A stretch of DNA of 64,000 bases from assembly GCF_900103865.1 (NCBI RefSeq), contig NZ_FNII01000002.1, positions 342,255 to 406,254 on the forward strand. The letters run 5' to 3'. Below the pieces are notes generated by a model that did no database searches, was not told where the DNA came from, and saw only the letters and a list, made by a program, of their open reading frames with translations. This stretch comes from Vreelandella arcis (lineage in GTDB: Bacteria; Pseudomonadota; Gammaproteobacteria; Pseudomonadales; Halomonadaceae). Positions within the stretch are counted from its first letter, which is position 1; each line of letters starts with the position of its first letter. The position numbers were made by a program, and so were the translations under genes. Shown piece by piece: positions 58,730-64,000 of the stretch.

Positions 58730-61136
58730 GCTCGATGGTGACAGCAGCCGGGCCCGGCGCGAGTTGCACGATCGTGTTGAAGGCTCAGGCCCACTGGCCC
58801 GCCACACTGTTGACAGCCAGAGCCAACGTCAAGCTGGCAGCGCTAGCTTCCATGAAAGCGCCGAAAAACACGTCACCGGCAAAGCCGCTTACGTTGATGA
58901 TGTTAAAACCCCAGCAGATGCTCTTCACGTGGCGCTTGGTTTATCGCCCGTTGCCCATGGCGTTTTAACCAGCCTTGGCCTTGATGCGGTAAGGCAGGCA
59001 GCTGGCGTCATTGATGTGATTACGTTTCACGATGTACCAGGACATACCGATATAGGCCCGGTTTTTCCGGGTGACCCAATTTTTGTTGACCAGGAAATTA
59101 GTTACGCTGGCCAATGTTTGTTTGCCGTTGCTGCGACATCATTAGAAGCGGCGCGACGTGCCGTTAAGTTGGCGAATGTCGAGATTAACGAACAGCACGC
59201 TAGCCTAGATCCAGTAGCCGCCACTCAGCGCGAAGAGTTTGTTCGGCCCACACACATACAAGAACGTGGTGACTGGCAGCAAACCCTACGTCAAGCAGAC
59301 AACGTATTAGAAAATGAGCTCTTTATCGGCGGGCAAGAGCACTTCTATCTTGAAGGCCAGGCATGCGTTGTATTGCCCACCGAAGACGAAGGCGTGATTG
59401 TCCATACGTCCAACCAGCACCCCAGCGAAACCCAAAAGCTCGTCGCTGAAGTATTGGGCATTCCTTTCCATGCGGTAACGGTAGAAGTACGTCGTATGGG
59501 GGGTGGGTTTGGCGGAAAAGAAACCCAAGCGTCTCCCTGGGCCTGTATTGCCGCAATTATTGCTCGTCGAACCGGCAAAGCCATTCGCTTGCGACTGCCC
59601 CGTAGCGACGATATGCGTGCCACTGGCAAACGACACCCCTTCCACAACCGCTATCAACTAGCAATCGATAGACAGGGCATCATCCAAGGCGGCGAGATCA
59701 CGGTTATCGGCGACTGCGGCTACTCTCCTGACCTTTCCGATGCCATTGTCGACCGTGCCATGTTTCATGCCGATAACGCCTACTCCCTTGGTAACGCGAG
59801 GGTGACGGGGCATCGTGCCAAAACCCACACTGCCTCTAACACGGCGTTTCGCGGTTTTGGCGGCCCTCAGGGCATGATGATTATCGAAGCCGCGATGGAT
59901 GACATTGCCCGTCGCGTCGGGGAAGACCCGCTCACGATACGTAAGCGAAACTTTTACCGCGAAGGGCATGACGTAACGCATTACGGCCAGCAAGTCGACC
60001 AGATAAAGCTGCTTCATACCCTGGTGGAAACACTCGAAAGCAGCAGCGAGTACTGGACCCGCCGCCGCGCTATCACGACATTCAATGAAGCAAGCCCGAT
60101 TATCAAAAAAGGGCTCGCTCTAACACCGGTTAAATTCGGCATTTCGTTTACCGCTCAGCATCTGAACCAGGCCGGCGCACTGCTTCACGTGTACACCGAT
60201 GGCAGCATAATGATCAATCACGGCGGCACGGAAATGGGCCAGGGGCTGCACACCAAGATCTGCCAAGTGGTCGCCCGTGAGCTAGGGCTGGACCTGGACA
60301 GCGTGCGCATCAGCGCAACGCGCACCGATAAAGTGCCCAATACGTCACCCACTGCCGCCTCAAGCGGTGCTGACCTGAACGGCATGGCGGCCCGCGATGC
60401 TGCCAGCAAACTACGCGAGCGGCTGTTCGACTTTGCCGCTGCGCATTTCGAGGACGGGCTCGACCGTGAAGGCATGCGCCTTGAAGACGGCATGCTCATC
60501 GCGGGCCGCGGTGAGAGTGAACGACGCATTCCCTGGGGAGAGCTCGTCCAGACCGCCTACCTCAACCGTATTTCACTGTCCGAAAAAGGCTTCTATGCCA
60601 CACCGCTGATTTATTACAACCGTGCCAGCGGCCAGGGGCGTCCTTTCTATTACTATGCCTTTGGCGCCGCCGTTAGCGAAGTCAGCGTGGATACGCTGAG
60701 CGGTGAGTATCAGGTGGATCGCGTGGATATCCTTCATGATGTCGGGGATTCGCTCAACCCGGCCATCGACATGGGGCAAGTGGAGGGCGGCTTTATACAG
60801 GGCATGGGCTGGCTGACCAGCGAAGAGCTCAAGTGGAACGATAAAGGCATCCTGATCAGCGATGGACCGGCGACCTACAAGATCCCCACTTTCGGTGACC
60901 TCCCCCCGATTTTTAACGTCAGCCTGCTGGAAGGACATCCCAACTCCATGGCGAGCCTCTACCGCTCGAAGGCCGTCGGCGAACCGCCTTTCATGCTCTG
61001 TATCAGCGTATGGTCCGCACTGCGTGATGCGCTTTCAAGTCTTACCGATTACGCCACCTCCCCCCACTTAGACACACCGGCCACGCCTGAGCGGGTCATG
61101 TTGGCGGCTAACGCCATTAGGGAGAAAGCGCTTTGA
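58713..61136 (+). CDS. xdhB: Xanthine dehydrogenase molybdopterin-binding subunit (XdhB)
   Basis: An 807-residue subunit that hydroxylates hypoxanthine and xanthine to urate at a molybdenum cofactor. GGQEHFYLEGQACV, RMGGGFGGKETQAS, ASNTAFRGFGGPQGM (arginine for substrate) and the C-terminal SKAVGEPPFML with the catalytic glutamate are all present. AGGAGGTG inside the end of xdhA gives a strong ribosome-binding site. Composition is visibly richer in G+C from about 60.2 kb on than in the first half. Confidence 0.95.
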   Translation: MRTLTKLDGDSSRARRELHDRVEGSGPLARHTVDSQSQRQAGSASFHESAEKHVTGKAAYVDDVKTPADALHVALGLSPVAHGVLTSLGLDAVRQAAGVIDVITFHDVPGHTDIGPVFPGDPIFVDQEISYAGQCLFAVAATSLEAARRAVKLANVEINEQHASLDPVAATQREEFVRPTHIQERGDWQQTLRQADNVLENELFIGGQEHFYLEGQACVVLPTEDEGVIVHTSNQHPSETQKLVAEVLGIPFHAVTVEVRRMGGGFGGKETQASPWACIAAIIARRTGKAIRLRLPRSDDMRATGKRHPFHNRYQLAIDRQGIIQGGEITVIGDCGYSPDLSDAIVDRAMFHADNAYSLGNARVTGHRAKTHTASNTAFRGFGGPQGMMIIEAAMDDIARRVGEDPLTIRKRNFYREGHDVTHYGQQVDQIKLLHTLVETLESSSEYWTRRRAITTFNEASPIIKKGLALTPVKFGISFTAQHLNQAGALLHVYTDGSIMINHGGTEMGQGLHTKICQVVARELGLDLDSVRISATRTDKVPNTSPTAASSGADLNGMAARDAASKLRERLFDFAAAHFEDGLDREGMRLEDGMLIAGRGESERRIPWGELVQTAYLNRISLSEKGFYATPLIYYNRASGQGRPFYYYAFGAAVSEVSVDTLSGEYQVDRVDILHDVGDSLNPAIDMGQVEGGFIQGMGWLTSEELKWNDKGILISDGPATYKIPTFGDLPPIFNVSLLEGHPNSMASLYRSKAVGEPPFMLCISVWSALRDALSSLTDYATSPHLDTPATPERVMLAANAIREKAL

Positions 61137-62008
61137 GTCCGAGCCAACCCTCTGAAACCTGGCATGCGGCGCTGCACCGATTACAGCGCGACGGCATACC
61201 CCATGTATTAGCCACTCAGGTGACCAGCGCAGGCTCAACACCCCGCGAGCCTGGTGCTCGCATGGTGATCACCGAAGACGCTATCTTCGATACGCTAGGG
61301 GGCGGTACCTTTGAATGGCAAACCATTACCGTCGCACGTGCTTGTTTGGCAGAACAACGCTATGGCCTCAGCTTAGAAGCCTTCTCTCTAGGTGGGCGCA
61401 GCGGCCAGTGCTGCGGCGGGTTCGTTAATATCCTCTTGGAAGCCTTTCCCGGCGCCACCGCTCACGTGGCTATCTTTGGTGCAGGCCACGTCGGCCAAGA
61501 GATCGTAAAGCTAAGCGCACCGCTTCCCTGGCAGTTGCATTGGTACGATAGCCGTAGCGATGCTTTTGCCGAACAGTATCAGCAGCAGCCGCGACTTCAC
61601 TGTTATTTACTTCAAAATGCACAGCAAAGTGTCGCCGCCTTGCCGTCAGATACTCATGCGCTGGTGTTGACACACAACCATGACGAAGACTATACGCTGA
61701 TCAAAGCGCTGATTGAGCACGATGACGTGGCCTCGATTGGACTGATTGGTTCTGACAGCAAATGGGCAAGCTTTCAGGGTCGACTTGAGCGAGACGGATA
61801 TACCGCTGATCAAATCCAGTGTGTGCGAAGCCCCATTGGGCGCATCCACGCCACTAAGCTCAATAATAAAACGCCCTATGCGATTGCGCTAACGGTGGTG
61901 GCTGAACTGCTTTGGCTAACAGACACGCCCTCTTCTCAAGAAAACCGCGGGCTTGACTCCCAGGCGCTGCGAACGCTAATGACCGACTCCCCGACGACCA
62001 CGAGTTAA
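61133..62008 (+). CDS. xdhC: Xanthine dehydrogenase accessory protein XdhC
   Basis: A 291-residue cytoplasmic protein that binds molybdenum cofactor and helps sulfurate and insert it into XdhB. The N-terminal XdhC domain has TSAGSTPREPGARM and GGRSGQCCGGFVNI; a Rossmann-type domain begins VAIFGAGHVGQEIV. The start is TTG, overlapping the xdhB TGA as TTGA, behind AGGGAG; no earlier or nearby ATG gives the conserved N-terminus. Confidence 0.92.
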   Translation: MSPSQPSETWHAALHRLQRDGIPHVLATQVTSAGSTPREPGARMVITEDAIFDTLGGGTFEWQTITVARACLAEQRYGLSLEAFSLGGRSGQCCGGFVNILLEAFPGATAHVAIFGAGHVGQEIVKLSAPLPWQLHWYDSRSDAFAEQYQQQPRLHCYLLQNAQQSVAALPSDTHALVLTHNHDEDYTLIKALIEHDDVASIGLIGSDSKWASFQGRLERDGYTADQIQCVRSPIGRIHATKLNNKTPYAIALTVVAELLWLTDTPSSQENRGLDSQALRTLMTDSPTTTS

Positions 62009-62009
62009 T

Positions 62010-63326
62010 ATGAATTCCTCTACCGATACGTTTATTCGTGCCGAACTGATTAGTTTTGCCCGCGACCCTGGCGATGGCAATACGCCCGAACCGGGCAGCT
62101 TAGAGCATTACGGCGACGGGCTGCTCTGGTTGAAAGGCCAACACATTCATGCCGTCGGCCATTTCGCTGAACTCTCTCCTTCGCTACCCAAGGGCGTAGA
62201 GATTATCGATTATCGCGGCAAGCTGATTATGCCGGGGTTTATCGATACCCATGTGCATTATGTCCAGTTGGATATTATGGCTTCTTATGGCCGCCAACTG
62301 CTTGACTGGCTAAACGACTATACGTTTCCCGAAGAGTGTCGCTTTGCTAATCATGCCCATGCAGAAGCGCTGTCTAATGCTTTTTTAGATGAAATGCTAC
62401 GTGCCGGCACAACCACTGCCCAGGTTTTTGGTTCGAGCCACCCTGTCTCCGTGGATGCCTTTTTTTCCGTTTGCCAAAAACGTCAGCTGCGTATGCTGGC
62501 AGGCAAAGTGCTTATGGACCGCAACGCGCCGGATGCGCTTCTGGATGGCACCTCGGGCATCGCGGATACAGAGCGGCTAATAGAAGATTGGCACGGCAAA
62601 CAACGTCTTGGTTACAGTCTGACGCCGCGTTTTGCACCGACGTCTACGAAAGCACAGTTGGATGCCACTGGAGCGCTGCTGCGTAACGACCCAAGTCTTT
62701 GGCTACAAACGCATTTAGCCGAAAATAGTGGAGAGCTTGATTGGGTAGCAGAGCTATTCCCCGGCAGCCAAGATTATTTATCAGTCTACGAGAAGGCAGG
62801 CTTAGTCGGTTCACGCAGCACTTTCGCCCACGGTATCCATCTGGATAACGGTATGCGTAAGCGGTTAGCGGAGCGTGGTGCCAATATCGCCTTTTGCCCT
62901 AGCTCTAACCTGTTTCTTGGCAGCGGGCTTTTTGATCGGGAAGCCGCTAATGAAACCGGCATGGCGTTCACCTATGCCAGCGATATCGGGGCGGGCACTG
63001 ATCTATCCGGATTTGATACGTTAAAAAGCGCTTATCAAGTTGGCCAGCTGCGGGGACAGCCGCTGACTGCTTGGCAAGGCTTTTACGGACTCACCTACGG
63101 CAATGCCAAAGCACTCTCGCTGGATAGCCACATCGGTCAGTTAGCGCCTAGCCTCGAGGCTGACTTTGTGGTGATCGACCCCCAGGCAACGTCGCTGCTT
63201 TCTAGACGCATTAATCACTGCACAACTCTCGGCGAGCGACTGTTTGCGTTAATGATGCTAGCTGACGATCGCGCCATTTATGAAACCTGGTCAGGCGGGC
63301 AGTGCCAGCACCGTAGAGACAGTTAA
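62010..63326 (+). CDS. guaD: Guanine deaminase
   Basis: A 438-residue amidohydrolase that deaminates guanine to xanthine, feeding the xanthine dehydrogenase encoded upstream. Zinc ligands and active-site motifs are seen in MPGFIDTHVHYVQ, QTHLAENSGE, FAHGIHLD and SDIGAGTDLSGFDTL. Length is usual. It begins one base after the xdhC stop. Last gene of the operon; a terminator follows. Confidence 0.95.
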   Translation: MNSSTDTFIRAELISFARDPGDGNTPEPGSLEHYGDGLLWLKGQHIHAVGHFAELSPSLPKGVEIIDYRGKLIMPGFIDTHVHYVQLDIMASYGRQLLDWLNDYTFPEECRFANHAHAEALSNAFLDEMLRAGTTTAQVFGSSHPVSVDAFFSVCQKRQLRMLAGKVLMDRNAPDALLDGTSGIADTERLIEDWHGKQRLGYSLTPRFAPTSTKAQLDATGALLRNDPSLWLQTHLAENSGELDWVAELFPGSQDYLSVYEKAGLVGSRSTFAHGIHLDNGMRKRLAERGANIAFCPSSNLFLGSGLFDREAANETGMAFTYASDIGAGTDLSGFDTLKSAYQVGQLRGQPLTAWQGFYGLTYGNAKALSLDSHIGQLAPSLEADFVVIDPQATSLLSRRINHCTTLGERLFALMMLADDRAIYETWSGGQCQHRRDS

Positions 63327-63339
63327 TCGTAAATTTTCA

Positions 63340-63366
63340 AGCCGTCCGATAGGCGGCTCTTTTTAC
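63340..63366 (+). terminator. Terminator after guaD
   Basis: A short stem (AGCCGTCC/GGCGGCT with one bulged T, loop GATA) followed by CTTTTTA. It begins 13 bases after the guaD stop. Confidence 0.75.
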
Positions 63367-63390
63367 TTATATTTTTCTTCCACGCAAACA

Positions 63391-63417
63391 AAAAACCCAG
63401 CCGATTGGCTGGGTTTT
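63391..63417 (-). terminator. Distal terminator of the rRNA operon
   Basis: A perfect 11-bp stem (AAAACCCAGCC and its complement, loop AATC on the minus strand) followed on the minus strand by more T bases (TTGTTTG). It also has T-rich flanks on the plus strand and may back up the guaD terminator. Confidence 0.85.
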
Positions 63418-63420
63418 CTG

Positions 63421-63480
63421 CGGTATAGGTGCCTGACAATGACCCGGCCGGCGTCCCGGGACTCTCCATGGGGAGGCCCC
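63421..63480 (-). repeat. Degenerate duplicate of the 3' end of 5S rRNA
   Basis: 63421-63444 matches 63533-63556 at 22 of 24 bases (the end of 5S and the flank beyond), and 63461-63480 matches 63559-63578 with a base change and a one-base gap. Between these blocks lies about 16 extra bases rich in G+C. It is a remnant, not a functional 5S gene. Confidence 0.7.
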
Positions 63481-63500
63481 TGGCTTTCTTCTGCGCAAAT

Positions 63501-63532
63501 AAAATACCCCAGCTTCTTTCGAAGCTGGGGTA
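63501..63532 (-). terminator. Proximal terminator of the rRNA operon
   Basis: A perfect 12-bp stem (TACCCCAGCTTC and its complement, loop GAAA on the minus strand), followed by TTTTATTTG. It is about 11 bases after the end of 5S. Confidence 0.93.
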
Positions 63533-63542
63533 CGGTATAAGT

Positions 63543-63660
63543 GCCTGACGATGACCTACTCTCGCATGGGGAGACCCCACACTACCATCGGCGCTAAGCG
63601 GTTTCACTGCTGAGTTCGGCAAGGGATCAGGTGGTTCACGCTCGCTATGGTCGTCAGGCG
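63543..63660 (-). rRNA. rrf: 5S ribosomal RNA
   Basis: About 118 bases on the minus strand. Conserved elements include CCGAACTCAGCAGTGAAACC, the GCGCCGATGGTAGTGTGGGG loop region and CCCCATGCGAGAGTAGG, and the two ends (GCCTGACGA and TCGTCAGGC) pair to close helix I. Ends are assigned from helix I and may be off by one or two bases. Confidence 0.96.
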
Positions 63661-63791
63661 TAACTGTAAATGCATACCATGCTGTGTTTTGTGTGCGTCT
63701 CTTACCAAGCCCTGTGTCTTAAACAGTCGGCTCAGTGCGCGTATCCGGTTCTTTCATCGTTACCACTGCGACCAGACCCCTTGGGTGTTAT

Positions 63792-64000
<209 letters not shown>

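Noticed and set aside
63661..63791. 23S-5S spacer examined for a tRNA gene
   Set aside because: No cloverleaf or T-arm motif could be found in the 131 bases.

Overview
The window is ordinary chromosome from a gammaproteobacterium, most likely a member of the Halomonadaceae (Halomonas or a close relative). This is inference from protein style (many acidic proteins, an OsmU-type compatible-solute transporter, a caa3-like oxidase cluster) and from Pseudomonas-like gene orders (tig-clpP-clpX-lon-hupB-ppiD; cysS-glnS-ppiB-lpxH; thrS-infC-rpmI-rplT-pheST-ihfA). No insertion sequence, prophage, CRISPR array or tRNA gene was found. Coding density is high and no gene-free stretch exceeds 300 bases.

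Layout. 1-7.3 kb (+): the end of gloB, lytic transglycosylase mltD, and a peptide/muropeptide ABC importer of the YejABEF type. 7.4-15.3 kb: rsuA with a YafV-type amidase (-), rarD (+), a chemoreceptor with a cytoplasmic C-terminal sensor-like domain (-), a SulP anion transporter (+), and a Hanks-type kinase (-) that directly follows a branched-chain 2-oxoacid dehydrogenase operon (E1alpha, E1beta, E2; 15.3-18.8 kb, -). 19-22.8 kb (-): a four-gene OsmU/YehZYXW osmoprotectant importer. 22.9-27.5 kb: cysS and glnS (-) diverging from ppiB and lpxH (+). 27.6-36 kb (-): the protein quality-control block tig, clpP, clpX, lon, hupB, ppiD. 36.1-44.4 kb (-): a small membrane protein coupled to a MioC-like flavodoxin, then the translation operon thrS-infC-rpmI-rplT-pheS-pheT-ihfA. 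44.5-46.2 kb (-): an OmpA-like lipoprotein and a DUF2489 protein. 46.3-53.5 kb (-): the aa3/caa3 cytochrome c oxidase cluster (coxB, coxA, ctaG, coxC, SURF1, a Sco-like protein, heme A synthase), with one small gene inserted in the opposite direction. 53.7-57.1 kb: a small lipoprotein (+), helicase hrpB (-) and a RutR-like TetR regulator (-). 57.2-63.3 kb (+): a purine catabolic operon, xdhA-xdhB-xdhC-guaD, converting guanine to xanthine to urate. 63.3-64 kb (-): the end of an rRNA operon (3' part of 23S, 5S, tandem terminators).

Most notable. (1) The thrS leader contains a hairpin whose 7-nt loop (UUGGUAU) nearly copies the anticodon loop of tRNA-Thr(GGU), plus a second upstream hairpin; this is the layout of the E. 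coli thrS autoregulatory operator. (2) infC appears to start at an AUC codon, a standard initiation search would miss it, and it fits IF3 autoregulation. (3) The purine operon has a perfect palindrome, TTGACCGATCGGTCAA, matching the RutR half-site, next to a RutR-like regulator, plus an unexplained pair of 19-bp repeats spaced exactly 30 bp. (4) The Hanks kinase follows the dehydrogenase genes by 12 bases. (5) A degenerate copy of the 3' end of 5S rRNA with its own terminator lies behind the real 5S gene. No entirely new biological system stood out; the most interesting signals are regulatory and architectural.
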